From: Cunninghamia lanceolata
Taxonomy: Eukaryota > Streptophyta > Pinopsida > Cupressales > Cupressaceae
Length of the DNA: 64,000 bases
Assembly: GCA_027924645.1 (NCBI GenBank)
Contig: BSBN01000334.1
Location: 8,302,501-8,366,500, forward strand
Reading direction: 5' to 3'
This document shows, piece by piece, positions 1-11,849 of the stretch. Every line of letters starts with the position of its first letter. Position 1 is the first letter of the stretch. A program made the translations under genes and the position numbers. The notes below the pieces were generated by a model. The model did not search any database, was not told where the DNA came from, and was given only the letters and a program-made list of their open reading frames with translations.

Positions 1-14
1 AGTGAAGATATCAG

Positions 15-230
15 ATGAAAGTGGAGAGTAAACGGATGCAGATAGAGAAACTTGGGAAGAGCAAATGCAAGCATACAACAAATTTGGAAGAGGCACCACA
101 AGGGATGCGAAACAATTTGAAGAAGCAGAAAAAGACGTCCAAATATGAGCATTCTATTGCAGAGCTCATGATTTCTTTCCTGCCTGGGAGTTTGATGCAG
201 AAGCATCGCAACTTACTCTCTATCTTTTAG
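15..230 (+). CDS. Unrecognised short ORF, possibly a terminal exon
   Basis: An open frame of 71 codons at the window edge, rich in Lys and Gln in its first two thirds, with no motif I recognise. It could be the last exon of a gene lying to the left, because the following ~700 bases are less AT-rich than the DNA beyond and could be a 3' UTR, but no splice site or polyadenylation signal proves this. It may equally be chance. No function is proposed. Confidence 0.18.
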   Translation: MKVESKRMQIEKLGKSKCKHTTNLEEAPQGMRNNLKKQKKTSKYEHSIAELMISFLPGSLMQKHRNLLSIF

Positions 231-3200
231 TTTAAATGGTTCTATTCTCTGTGTGTGTGGTAGTTATTGCAGATTTAGACGTTATCGTCTCTTTGTTTTG
301 GTATCAATTTCCTATCTCTTCATGTCATCATCGTGGCAGGAATGGAATTCTCCAAAGTTTGCTTGTTTCCGGGAAGTTAACCAACTGTTATCGATGTCCT
401 TTGTTGGAAGTTCGTTGTAAGCCGTTTTGAGGAAGTTGAAAGGGAGATGTTCGTTGTTCTAAGGAGATTGTTGTTCCTTGATCAGCAGGGGTTGAAATAA
501 AAAGGCCGAATATAGGTAAGACGAGGAAGGAGGAGAAACGTTGGAGAAAGTCGGGCTGTGGAAGAGAAAAGAAGAATCGTCCTGTGAAGTGGAAAGTCCC
601 AAATAGCAGATATATGTAATGAGTGATAAAGTCTTTGACTGATAAAGTCTTAGATTTGTTTGAATTTATAGTTTCTATGCATGGTCGAATTGGTGGACTA
701 ATGAATAAAGTGATTAGCTAAACAATTGTCTTGTAATCAAATGCAGAAAGGATCTCCTTAACATAAACCTGTTGTATGCATTTCGCTTCTGTTCTTTAAG
801 TGGAAGAACGAATTTTGTTTATGATCCTGTCGCCTGAGCAAAGGAATAATCGAATCGATTAAATAACGTTCTGAAATTTCTGAGCATCAATTTTGTCTTT
901 AGTCTATCAGGTTGCAATCATATTTGGTAAAGGAGTGGATACGAGTGCTGCTATCAATAAGTCTTGCAGAAATATTTGATAATCAAATCTGATGGTGAAT
1001 ATGATCAAATATGCAGAGGATAAAGAAAATGATCACCGATACCGACAAGATTTCCAATTTAAAAAAATATTTATACATTCAATTAATCAAGATATACACA
1101 AAACAATTTATCAAGATAATCTTCATTAGAAAAACTTATAATTTTTATGCAAAAATAACAAACCCAGATTTCTTGCAGAATTTGCCCCGTTTTCTTTCCC
1201 AAAAAAGTTTGTATTTTTCTTACTTTTCTGTTCCTATTTTATAGCCAGCAGATCTTCCCGGAATCTTTTCACCTTCCTAAAAAAACGTCACATTTAAAAT
1301 CTTCAAATAGAAAGAAATAACAATATCATAAGTCCTTTCCCACTCACTCCTCAATTTACTAAAATTAGTCCCACTATGAGATATGTAACTGAAAGAATAA
1401 AAGCAATTAAAATATTCCTTAAATTAGTTGGCAACTCAGCACAATCTGGCAACTGTTGAGATTGATGATGGTAAACACGAGGGTATTATTATATCTTTCT
1501 TCTATTTGTGTTGACTGACTCCTACACTACTCACACAATCTTTTCCGCCGTTTGCAATTGGTGCCGACCATGTGATAATGCCCCGCCTCGCATAAAATGC
1601 CAGCCTGCTGACATCACTTGATGCGGCCAGATACCAAGCTAACGACAACCGACATTTTATTTCTAAGCACAATGTGCCGACTAATAAGAGATTCCGCATA
1701 CTTTTGACCGCTATGTCATAGGAATGCGCGAACAGAAAGCTGGCGAGAATGGTGTAGTTTGGAATCCGTTGGATTTTATGTATGTCAGTATTTCTTATCG
1801 GTATAATACAAGTTTGTGTCCGGGGTTGCTTCGTCTAAGCACGTCTGTAAGGTCATTTTCCGTGATATGATATAATATTCGGTAACCCTAAGATCTATGA
1901 GGTTTTCCTTTACCCTAACTAGAGCAAGTTTAGACTGATAACCATGTCTCTTCTTTTCACGTAAGGAGTGATGAAGTAGGGTATATATATTTTTTAAATA
2001 TGTTTTTTTAAAGTTTTGCTTAATTTTTAGTAGTATAAGTGGTTTAACTCAAATTTTAATTAAGTGTACAAGATAATTTAGAATTTTCTTTTATAATGGT
2101 AGAGTTATTATAGATTAGAGATTGAAAAAAAGATGTAGATAAGTAGGGAGATTGAAATTATGTAACCAATGCATAAAGAAAAATATGTTATATGGCTGCA
2201 TGCATTTCCTTCCTTCATTTTTTACATTTCCCTCCAAAAATGGATTTATTACTACAAACAAATGCCTATATCTACTATCTCAAAAAAAATTGTCATGGGA
2301 CCACTAACTCTACAAAAACTTTCTAATAACTGAACCAATGACTACTAAATAAAATGAACTAAATAATGTTACAAACAAAAATGATTAAATCATCTTCTCA
2401 AAACTTTGAACTAAATATTCATATATAGAAATCTACTCTACTCACAAATGGGTCAAAGCTTAACTACCAAGTACAAACACATGTAATGCTTAAATTGAAG
2501 TATATACTCAATTAACATGGTTTTATGTTTAAATTGAATGAAACATATTGACCTAGTAAATTAACTAGTGATGAGTAAATTAGATAACTAATGTAACTCA
2601 ATATATTATTGGGCTAAAAATCCTTAAAAAGATCATGCTAACTGCAAACACCACAACCACATTCTATTGGTTCTTAGGTTTAATGTTTTAGAGGATCCAC
2701 ATGTTTATACAATATTATTCCTACACACTTATAATGTGAGAAGTTGAACATTATTAACTATTTGAAGAGTAATTTTATGACTAATTTATTGTAGTTTTTG
2801 AGTTCAATCAAATAGCTTTCCACAAATTTCATAACTTTCATTATGGTCATAAGGTTGAATATATCTAAATCAAAAGTATATTTTTATAGATCAAATGAAA
2901 GAGAAATTAAAAATTAGAAAGAAAAATAAATAAGAATTAGAAGTCAACAATGTCATTACTATTGTTGAGATTTTGTATCCACAAACAATAACTTTGGTTT
3001 TTGTCTTTGAAATTGGAGTTAAGAAAAAAAAAATTAATTTTTTAAATATTGAATAAAGGAATTTGAATTTCACATATTAACATATGTTACTCCCAGTTTA
3101 GTATCTCATGGTGTTGGGTGTATAAGTAATGATCTCCTCTTTCTAAGAAGTCTAAGAAGCTTTCATGTGGTCAAATTAAAGTTGAATCTCAAAATAACAT

Positions 3201-3705
3201 TTGAAATTAAAATTGTCTACATAACTCTCCAAGATGTTAATTTATGTTAGATCACCATTTTTATGAGTACAATCATTTGATTAATTAATCACGTTTGTAT
3301 CTAAGAATTGTTTAAAAAATCTTGGCTATATTTGAAAAGATAATAATTTACAAATATTTATATATAAAGTACTTATTTTTTGAATTTAATTTTTAATTTA
3401 ATTTATTGTGATAAAAAAGAGAAATGGAGAGAGACTAAACACAAAATTTATATACAATGCATTTAAATTTTATTCAATAAAAAGAATTATAAAATTTATA
3501 TTTAAAAAATCCTACATCTAATCTCCTTTAAATTATTTAATTATCAAACTAAAAGTAACATTCACCTATTTAATATTGATTAAGATTATTATTCCCAAGT
3601 CTCTAATAAACTCTCCCTCACATATTTATTTACTCCTTTAACTATAATGCAACATTGTAAAGTGTTCAAACAAATTGAAGCCTAACTCTATTAAAAAATT
3701 ATGAG
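231..3705. other. Non-coding AT-rich DNA
   Basis: No convincing coding region on either strand. Bases 420-900 and 1500-1760 are less AT-rich than the rest and could be UTR or promoter sequence of a neighbouring gene. From about 1980 to 3700 the sequence is very AT-rich with short direct repeats and no recognisable element ends. Confidence 0.5.
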
Positions 3706-3711
3706 ACAAAA

Positions 3712-3970
3712 TGATAAAATATTGAAAAATTAATAGCAATACAAAGAAGAAATACATACAAAACTAAACTATATATACTATTCATTGAAGATTATATTAT
3801 ATAATTACCTAGAAGCATAACAAACTCCTATATTAAATGAACTAAAAATGATAGCTAACTAAAAATAACTTACACATCTAAAACTCCTATTGCGAAGACT
3901 ATTACTAACACATGTTTGATTCTTTAAAGACTACTGGTAACATGCTTAAATGCATTTATTTATTAATCCC
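3712..3970 (-). repeat. TRIM 3' LTR (left copy)
   Basis: Aligns by eye with 4412-4691 over its whole length, including the shared block beginning GAAGAAATACATACAAAA and the closing stretch ending CATTTATT(T/C)ATTAAT. It is about 20 bp shorter than its partner, and the exact right end is uncertain. Confidence 0.55.
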
Positions 3971-4411
3971 AGAACTCGCCCTTACTGAAGAAATGTAGTC
4001 TCTATGATATTTAGCACATTCCTACAAATTACAAACTTTATCTTTCATCTCAAAATATCTCCAACATCCTTTGTACAATGAAACATCCCCTAAAATACAA
4101 AATGAACACAACTTTTAAGACCTCAAGTACCTCTCGTCCTCCAACACCTAAATGGAGGCATCTTTAGGAACCCATATTTAAGTGTTGTTTGATGATCCCA
4201 ACACATCTAATGATCATTTAAAAAGTTGGATGATTTCATCTTCTTCTTCATACATTTTCCCTATTATACACTAACAATGACAACACTTTTGCAAACCAAA
4301 CTTATGCTATTCTCTCTACAACAAACTCAATCTATCATACTCTACTTCAATTCTACGAGAGTCAAATCTCGAGATGCTCTCATCTACATGGGCAATCTAG
4401 CTCTAATACCT

Positions 4412-4691
4412 TGATAAAATATTTAAAAAATAATAGCACTAGGAAGAAGAAATACATACAAAATTAAACTGTATATTATTCATTGAATATGATTACATTA
4501 TATAACTACATAGAAGGCTAATAAGCTCCTATAATCAAGGAATGAAACATGACAACTAACTAAAATTAATTTACCAGCAAATGTATTAAGACACATCTAC
4601 AACTCTTATTGCCAGCACTATTACTAACACATATACAATTTTTCAAAGACTGCCAACAACATACTTATACATTTATTCATTAATTCTAACA
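4412..4691 (-). repeat. TRIM 5' LTR (right copy)
   Basis: Runs from TGATAAAAT to TTCTAACA on the plus strand, i.e. TGTTAGAA...ATTTTATCA on the minus strand, with the canonical TG...CA ends. The putative primer-binding site abuts it at 4399-4410. Confidence 0.55.
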
Positions 4692-4945
4692 AACAAAACC
4701 CAATTGAAGAAAAAAAAACAATTATATAGAAGGATCAGTAACCCTATTCCATTTGAAGATGATACAAGAAGTAGTGATACATTTTCACTGACAGTAGTAG
4801 TACTACTGGTCCTGATCTGAGATGGTATGGTTTGGGTGGTCAATTTAAAAGTGTGCCGTTTTAGAGTTAAAATGACTACAAGAAAACCCAACACTTGGTC
4901 AATCTAATTGTTACCCAAGCAAATGAGGCGATGAACTCTCTCTGT

Positions 4946-4951
4946 TTTATT
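4946..4951 (-). promoter_or_regulatory. Candidate polyadenylation signal of the GRAS gene
   Basis: AATAAA on the minus strand about 55 nt downstream of the GRAS stop codon, a normal position for a near-upstream polyadenylation element. Confidence 0.4.
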
Positions 4952-5004
4952 ATAACATATTACAATTTATGCATACATTTTGTTTCAGCAAGAACCATGA
5001 ATAT

Positions 5005-6609
5005 TCATTTGATACCACTCCATGCCGAGAGTGCAAATAATGGCGTTCGTTTCCACCTTACAATTATGGAATGTCCATCGGGCTCCAGAGTATAATATTT
5101 TCCTGAACCATACTGTCCTAGTAACAATCTAGCCTGATACATAGCTTGAAAGCTGAAGCTCTTTTCTCTGAACCCTGCTTGTTTGAAGAAACACCTCCAT
5201 ACATCAGTTGTCACATGCCTAACAGTCCTCTCCTTCCCCTCGTAGACTAGCATATTCCTTATCTGATTTCCATTAATTAATTCTTCATGCTTCACCCTCA
5301 TAATATCATTTCTTTCTGGCAAGGTAACATCCAATAGATCAAAATACGCCATGTAATAGAAAAGTACCTCGCTGAATCTATTCACAAAAGATGGAGAATT
5401 ATGCTTCGCTTCTATTTCGTAAGCCACCATTATCCGAGGCCTCAGTTTCTTCATAACTCTTAAGAGATTGTCAAGAAGGACCGGGTCGTATAACAAACTT
5501 CTCAGAATAATTGGAGCGTTCACTGCCAATGCCTCACCAGATTTAACGATGAATAAACCTTCCTTAATCTCCTCTATGTTCAGGATCTCCACCATGTTGT
5601 AGGAGAACGGAATCGCCAAGGATTTAGCGAGCTCAACAAGTCTTGTTCCGCTTTTTCTAAGCTCTCCTCCATTCATCCCGACTGCTGTAATCTTGAGAAG
5701 CTCAAGCGCAGGGAAAGAAGAAGAAACAGCTCTGTGTGCAAGATACTCCATTAATAATGTCCATTGAGACCCAGTTCGCATCCCCAGATCAATTACATGA
5801 ATTTTCCTTGCATTCCCCACGACGTCTATGATTGCCTGCACAGACGTGAACTGCAGCACTTTGCTATAGGGAAGAACTCTAATAGAGTAAGCAACCATAC
5901 TACAAAATTCATTTTTGTCATACTCACTGTCAATATTGAAGGCAAAATCTGGGACTGGTTTAGTTGCGTTGTTTATTATGCCGAGAGCCTGGCGTTGGAT
6001 TCTATCCTGTAGGGCGCTGGAGATATAATAGGCGAGCCTCTGTGTAGGATTCCCCAGCTGACAAGACAAATTCTTGCATTTACTCACCAGCCGAGCAGCG
6101 TGATCATATTTCCCGTTGGCTATCATTCCTGTAGAGGCTAACAGAAATTGAACCAATTCCAGCCCCTTCTCTGTCTCTCCATTCAGAGCCTCCGGATCGA
6201 GGCCATCACTAGCGCATATTGTTACGCGCTCAGCTCCTTCGAAATTCAGGATTTGCGCAGACGACAACATATCTTTATTTGGTAGCATCTTATTTCGAAA
6301 TTGTACTCTGGGCACAGAAATATCATCTACAGTCTGGGAATTCTCTGCTTCAGAAAACTCCATCAATTGCCCGGACATCATATAATTCTTATTTATCAGC
6401 TCTTCCTCCAAAGAAAAGGTTTCAAATAAATTATGGCTCATGAGCTCCTCCCCGAAAGGAAACATTTCACGGTCTGGCAGTGCCAAGGTGTCGTCCGCGG
6501 CCATGGCCAGATATTGGCCACGCTCAGTACCATCTGGCTCGCAGAGTAAGGAGTTGAATGAATAATCCGATATGGACAGAGGAGGAAATCCGTTGTCAGA
6601 TACACCCAT
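5005..6609 (-). CDS. GRAS-domain transcription regulator, intact, single exon
   Basis: GRAS proteins are plant-specific nuclear regulators that act through protein partners in hormone, root and symbiosis pathways. Numbered from the first in-frame ATG (534 residues): a non-conserved N-terminus (1-145); leucine heptad region I (about 150-205); the VHIID core as IHVIDLG (270-276), followed by GSQW; leucine heptad region II (about 310-340); the PFYRE region from RPRI (390) through FSEVLFYYMAYFDLLD; and the SAW region (471-532) ending SAWSGIK. All GRAS subdomains are present. The frame stays open 34 codons upstream to 6711, but that stretch has no ATG (it starts at GTG), so I place the start at 6609, where the context AAGATGG is good. 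No DELLA or VHYNP motif is present, so it is not a DELLA protein. The subfamily is unresolved. A decayed duplicate lies at 45.7-46.7 kb. Confidence 0.9.
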   Translation of the reverse strand: MGVSDNGFPPLSISDYSFNSLLCEPDGTERGQYLAMAADDTLALPDREMFPFGEELMSHNLFETFSLEEELINKNYMMSGQLMEFSEAENSQTVDDISVPRVQFRNKMLPNKDMLSSAQILNFEGAERVTICASDGLDPEALNGETEKGLELVQFLLASTGMIANGKYDHAARLVSKCKNLSCQLGNPTQRLAYYISSALQDRIQRQALGIINNATKPVPDFAFNIDSEYDKNEFCSMVAYSIRVLPYSKVLQFTSVQAIIDVVGNARKIHVIDLGMRTGSQWTLLMEYLAHRAVSSSFPALELLKITAVGMNGGELRKSGTRLVELAKSLAIPFSYNMVEILNIEEIKEGLFIVKSGEALAVNAPIILRSLLYDPVLLDNLLRVMKKLRPRIMVAYEIEAKHNSPSFVNRFSEVLFYYMAYFDLLDVTLPERNDIMRVKHEELINGNQIRNMLVYEGKERTVRHVTTDVWRCFFKQAGFREKSFSFQAMYQARLLLGQYGSGKYYTLEPDGHSIIVRWKRTPLFALSAWSGIK

Positions 6610-8735
6610 CTTCTGTTTATTTGCTGCAAATTTGCTTTCAATATTCACTCCAGGAATTGGAAGATACAAAGACGGACTTAAAAAGTCGGAGGAAATGGCT
6701 AGATTCCACACGATTTACTCCAGACAGAAAAAATAATATCCTCATCTTTTGCCACAAAGTTAATGTCGCTATCACACCAAATACAACGAGATACATACAA
6801 ATTCGGCATAAATCGGCAAACTGACTTGAACGGCTCAGAATCAAGTCATTAGGGTGATTTCGATCAGATCTTAATGCGTAATGGATTATGTCAGCTAAGT
6901 TAAAACTTCCTCTCAGGTTCATCCGACTCGCGAATCCTGCACTGTCACGTAAAAGCAACATTATTTGGATGAAAAGTGAATATTTAGATAAAAGGTTAAA
7001 GTAGTACTAAAAACTGACATACGTACTTCTAAATGGAAGAAACCACATCATTCCTTTTTTCAACTTTCTTTCTTTTAGTGGAAGCTCAATCCTAGATGCA
7101 GATTTTAACTCTATATAGGTACATACCCAATCAAAACATTTTGGAACATGTATTTTTATTTGGTCGAACGTTGAATTCTCGTGTAGAGTTCTTCCGCACA
7201 TTATTATTTTCTAAAATATTAATATTTTTTAAATTTTCATATGTATATCTCATCTTTAAGATGGATTATGGAGTATGATTTTAAATGTTGATTCAAAAAA
7301 TTTCACATATTTTTTTTGAAATATTAAATTTAATGTTGTCTAGAGGAAGTAAATTTGTTATATATTTTATGTAAGAATCTTTTTAACTTCTCATTAATTA
7401 TAATGGTAATAAAAATTGAATACCATATATTTTACAATTTGTTAAGGATTTATTTTTTATGGAGTTGTTCATAATGTAATGCCTAGTGTACAAGTGATAA
7501 GTTTTGGTGTGAATTTTGGTATATAAGAAAAACTTTATTAGATTTCATCTACATATCCCAAACGACCAATCCCAATACTTTGTTTCATCCATCTACTCTC
7601 CCAAGTGAAATATATGTGTAGAACTAATTTAGGTCAGTTTCGTAGGCGCATAAACGATCCTTGAACTTGTAAATTCAAAGTTGAAATTGAGGCCCCACAC
7701 CAACTCCTTCAAATTAGTGCTCATGAGCCAATATTTACATGAAATTTATTAACATATGTGCTAAGGTGTTATACTTAAGAACATACCATAATTCATTATT
7801 CATCATCAAAGATCTAATCTTAAACTATATTATCGGATATATAATAATTTAGAGCTTTAGCATTGCATCATCACCTTACAACAACATTGTAGGCATCACT
7901 GCATGTTTGTTTATTGACTTCAACCATTTGTGGGTGACATCCTAAATGCATCTCATTTTTTTACCTTTGTGGGTTGCAAAAATCAGTACTTTTAAAAAAA
8001 TATCTTTTTTTTTTTCAATTATAACAAGTAAAGTCAAGAAATTTCAAAATATTAGAGACTAAGTATTTGTGATGTTTCGTATGCAAATTTTATTTTAAAA
8101 ATTTTAGAAAAGTTTAAAAACAATCTTTTTTGTGTTTTAAATATTTATTCATAAAGTGTTTCTTATTTTCTCATAACACATAACTTGAGCTAGAAATTAA
8201 ATTATATTTTTGTAATTCTTTAAATATAGATTACTAACTCCAATATTTAAGGAACACATGCCTTTTTGTAATTTAATATTGTATATTTTATTTATTTTTG
8301 AATCTTTTAAAGAGGAACAATTACTAATTTAGACATGTATATTCTCATTAAACATAGCTATTTTTGTATATATTTAAATCAATTAAATATATTTTGTTGA
8401 GAGAAGGACATCAATAGGAAGGGATCTATTATTTTATAATTTTTTGTCGTTGTTTATTTTTCCAAGTGTGTCAAATAGAGGTCTTTGATTTCTATAATAA
8501 ACATATTTTGATTAGAAAATAGAATAAATATAATAATAAAATAGAATTTTAAAATCTATATTTTTTTTTAAGTTTTACTTTTAGTACTATATTTTTGTAA
8601 AATTTCTTGTCATGATGAATTTGTTTGATCATGAAAATGGTGATCTAAATTAGTAGTTTGTGTCTAATGAAATTCTTCAATGTATCTTGGGGGAAAAATC
8701 GTACCACATAGGATCTTTAAGGGGCACATATATTC
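6610..8735. repeat. GRAS upstream region, duplicated at 46.67-49.16 kb
   Basis: The 5' leader and about 2 kb of upstream DNA can be followed by eye in the second copy, for example CCAATCCCAATACTTTGTT at 7567 and 48033. Similarity fades after about 8735 here and 49160 there. The second copy contains two insertions that are absent here. No other gene is visible in this interval. Confidence 0.8.
7111..7118 (-). promoter_or_regulatory. Candidate TATA box of the GRAS gene
   Basis: CTATATAG on the minus strand, about 500 bp upstream of the chosen ATG. The duplicate promoter has a TATA-like sequence at the matching position (47047-47053), with the same neighbouring CCAATCAAAACATTT block. This implies a 5' UTR of about 450 nt, or a leader intron. 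Confidence 0.4.
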
Positions 8736-11700
8736 ATGGACCAATAATGTCACTGATGAAATTAACCAAATTTTTCTTCTATCCTAAGATTGGGACATAT
8801 ACTTTTACATAAATTGTTATACTAGTTTGTGGCCCACAAGTGGAACAAACCTTTATGCTTGTACCCTTTTATTGACGTGTTTTATCAAGAAGAGGGATTT
8901 CATCAAGGAAGGAAAATTATAGCCTAGAAAACTCCTAGATAATGTTTATCAAGACTATCTATTTTACATTATAGGATCTAAACATGAAGGCAAACATTCT
9001 CCTAGTACTATTTTTTGTGCTAATCATTTCCCCAAGAAAAGATATATGTATGAGTGGAAAAGTGAGCCATAGTGACAAAGTGAAAGTTTACTAATATAAA
9101 TACAATTGTTTGACATTTCTTAGGGTTCCAGTAAATTACCAAATCAATTAGTGACACCACAATTAGTGTTGTGCATTATGTTTATTTATTATTTTTATTT
9201 GAGCATTCATTTTAGTAGCATTATCAATCTCAAGTCATTACATATTAAAGTTTAATGGATTGTCATTCTTGATTAGTTATTTAGTGTAGAACTAATTTGA
9301 AAATCTTGTTAGTTTTCCTTTCTATTTTGGTGAACCAATCTAATCCCATATCCCCTTTAGTCTTGGCCTTATGGTTTTTAATTTGAATTTTTATTTATCT
9401 TTTAGATCTAAGTTTTTCTAATTTTTTGAAATTTATATTAGTATCCTTTCCCTTGCTTCATCCCTTTTTATTCATTTTAGGCTTTATGTATTAATTGTAT
9501 GACAACATGTCACTCCCATCATACTTTCTCTTAGACAAATAGTTATTGCCTCCATCCTATAATAGCTCAATGATTGAACTATTCATGATATATTTGTTAT
9601 TTCTATGGATAAGAAAAACCACAACAAGGAAAATATTTTACCATGAGATATGCTTGGATGAAGTATATGGAAATGACTTTACTTTCCTTGCATAGTTACT
9701 TTCTTAAATCATTGCCACCCTAGCTAGTGGTGCTTCTCCTAAATAATTGGTTAGTGCTCTTCAAAAGCTATTAGTAGATAAGCCCTTTGGTTTAAATATT
9801 CTTCAATGAATTGGATCTACTTCTCCCACTCATGATTTTTCCACTAGTTTTGATCTTTTGCATGCTATCCTTAATAATTTGGTACTTTCTTCTTGTGTTT
9901 GTTATTATATTTCCATCATAGTTCTCACCCCAATAGAATTTCATCTAGTTATTGGTGACCATAAAATGATCAACATTGACAAAAAAAACCACAATAGAAG
10001 AGGGCATAAGTATTAGTGGCAATCCATCAACCATGCTTGAACATGAATATATGAGAGTGTTTCAACACTCTGATGATTCCACCCATCTTCCACATAGCAT
10101 CAATCAATACTCACACCATCAGAAAGAGAAATCCATGCTAGATAGTCAACTTGTAAAGAAGAGAAAATAAAAAAGATATAAATTCTTTTTGTACTATCTC
10201 ATGAACTTTTTCTAGTCTATTGAAATTTCAAAACTACTTTTTTGGACCTTGTTGATTAAAAATGGATCATAATTTTCAATGCCATTAAATGGTTGCATTT
10301 GACTAGGCATTTTTCGTATGTAGTTTAGTTTTCAGCTTTAAAATAAGCTATTGGAGGAAACAATGTATAGTGGTTGTTTTATTTTTCAAGCATTCTTGTA
10401 GAAATGGCTAAAGAATGTCACTCAAAAGGTAGTTCTTTTTTAGTTTTGTGTAAGTTTGGTGCCTCAAGATTGTCATTGGTTTTGGAGTTTTGTTGTAGTT
10501 GAGAGAGGCATTTTAGTGTTATATTAAGCTAGAAATAGTGATGATTTAGTCAGATATGTTCTATTGTTCCTTATTTTTCTAGCCCAACTTTGATTTCCAA
10601 TGGATACAACTTTCTTTTGTTTTCTAGGTTCATCCTTCCTTGCAAGTGGGAAATCCCTTGTGTGTTACCAAAAATGTAAACCATTTTATGGTCACCATAA
10701 ACTAGTTTAGCTTCTAGCTCAATCCATATCAATCAATGTCAAGTTGTGGGAAATTATCACCAATGTTGTATAGCATGATGGGTCGTGAGTGTGGTGTTTC
10801 AAAATAAATTCATATAGGTATAAATTAATGAGCTTGGTGCGAAACATCATGAGGGTGATTAATAATAATATTACATTCTACTAGAAGAAATGGGAACTCC
10901 TAGGGCACTTAAAAGATGGGTAATCAAACTCTAATATGGTGCCTCGAGAAAGAGAAGATCATAGTAATGATGGAAGGAAATTAAAATATATGATTAGCAT
11001 CATATATGGTAGCCATGAGAAGAAGTATTATGCTTTACAATTCAAAATATGGCCCAACACTAAAAGAGGCACAACAATAATAATGCCTATATTCAAATAT
11101 GTAATGGTGGAGTCAAATAAAACTACAAGGCAATAAGTCTAGGCCATCTTCAATTCAGTAAGATCATTAAATGAAAACGTGGTGGCTAACACAACAAGGA
11201 AAAAATAGCTTAATTATTTAAGAGGGAAATAATATCCAAAATGGCCCCTAAGTTATGGATGAAACAATTAAAAGTGTCACTGTGCAAACTCCATAGCCAA
11301 TCGAGAAATTTGGGGTTTTATTTCCAAATAAAAATACCAATGTTAGATTTGTTTTAATCAATATCTTATAGGAGTCTCTAAGGTTTCCTAAGGAAAGTAC
11401 AAAATAAATGCACCCCATTGGTTGGAAACTCTAATTCGCTAAAAGAAATATAAGTAAATTACATTGTGATGTGGTGAGTTATGGGAGACAAAAAATAAAA
11501 CAAAGCATGACATTATTTTAATATGCCAAAACTAACTATTAGGACCCACCAACATACAATGAATGATATTTAATAATTCTTGCGTATTATTTAATATCTC
11601 TACAAAAAGCAAGAAGGTTTCATTACTAAATATCCATTTCAAGAAATCAAAATTTTTAATAGTATTTAGTTAGTTCAATTAAAATAATCATTTACATGAG

Positions 11701-11786
11701 TCATATGTGGCATAGAAGGAAATAACTCTAGACACAATGCTGAGGAGATGTCCTAGAGAGTCAATAGGAAGTGCTTTATTTCTAAC
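8736..11786. other. Unassigned, decayed AT-rich region
   Basis: No intact gene. Around 9540-10170 the plus strand reads as broken, protein-like sequence with many stops, perhaps an old gag remnant, and it includes a 64-codon frame at 9976-10170 that I do not recognise. I searched here by eye for the missing 3' half of the second GRAS copy and for the missing 3' LTR of element A and found neither. Confidence 0.4.
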
Positions 11787-11849
11787 ATTATCCAATTTGT
11801 CACACACCTTACAAGAGCCTATAGAAAACATGTAATTAATTACTGGGGG

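Larger units (their letters stand above)
3712..4692 (-). mobile_element. TRIM-like miniature LTR retrotransposon
   Basis: Two direct repeats of about 260-280 bp (3712-3970 and 4412-4691) flank a 440-bp interior without coding capacity. Both repeats begin TGATAAAAT on the plus strand. Just inside the right repeat, 4399-4410 read on the minus strand gives GGTATTAGAGCT, close to the initiator-tRNA-Met primer-binding site of plant LTR elements. This makes the right repeat the 5' LTR and the element minus-strand. The flanks carry ACAAAA at 3706-3711 and 4693-4698, a possible target-site duplication offset by one base from the expected end. Length, short LTRs and lack of genes fit a TRIM (terminal-repeat retrotransposon in miniature). 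The LTRs are well diverged, so it is old. The polypurine tract is not clear. Confidence 0.55.

Noticed and set aside
1502..1699. 65-codon minus-strand frame in a less AT-rich patch
   Set aside because: No recognisable protein feature and no supporting context.
5005..6609. DELLA identity for the GRAS protein
   Set aside because: The N-terminus lacks DELLA and VHYNP motifs; only the general GRAS domain is present.
6438..6961. Open frames antiparallel or out of phase with the GRAS gene (e.g. minus 6638-6961, plus 6558-6824)
   Set aside because: They overlap the GRAS 5' leader or coding strand, lack domains and are not kept intact in the duplicate.
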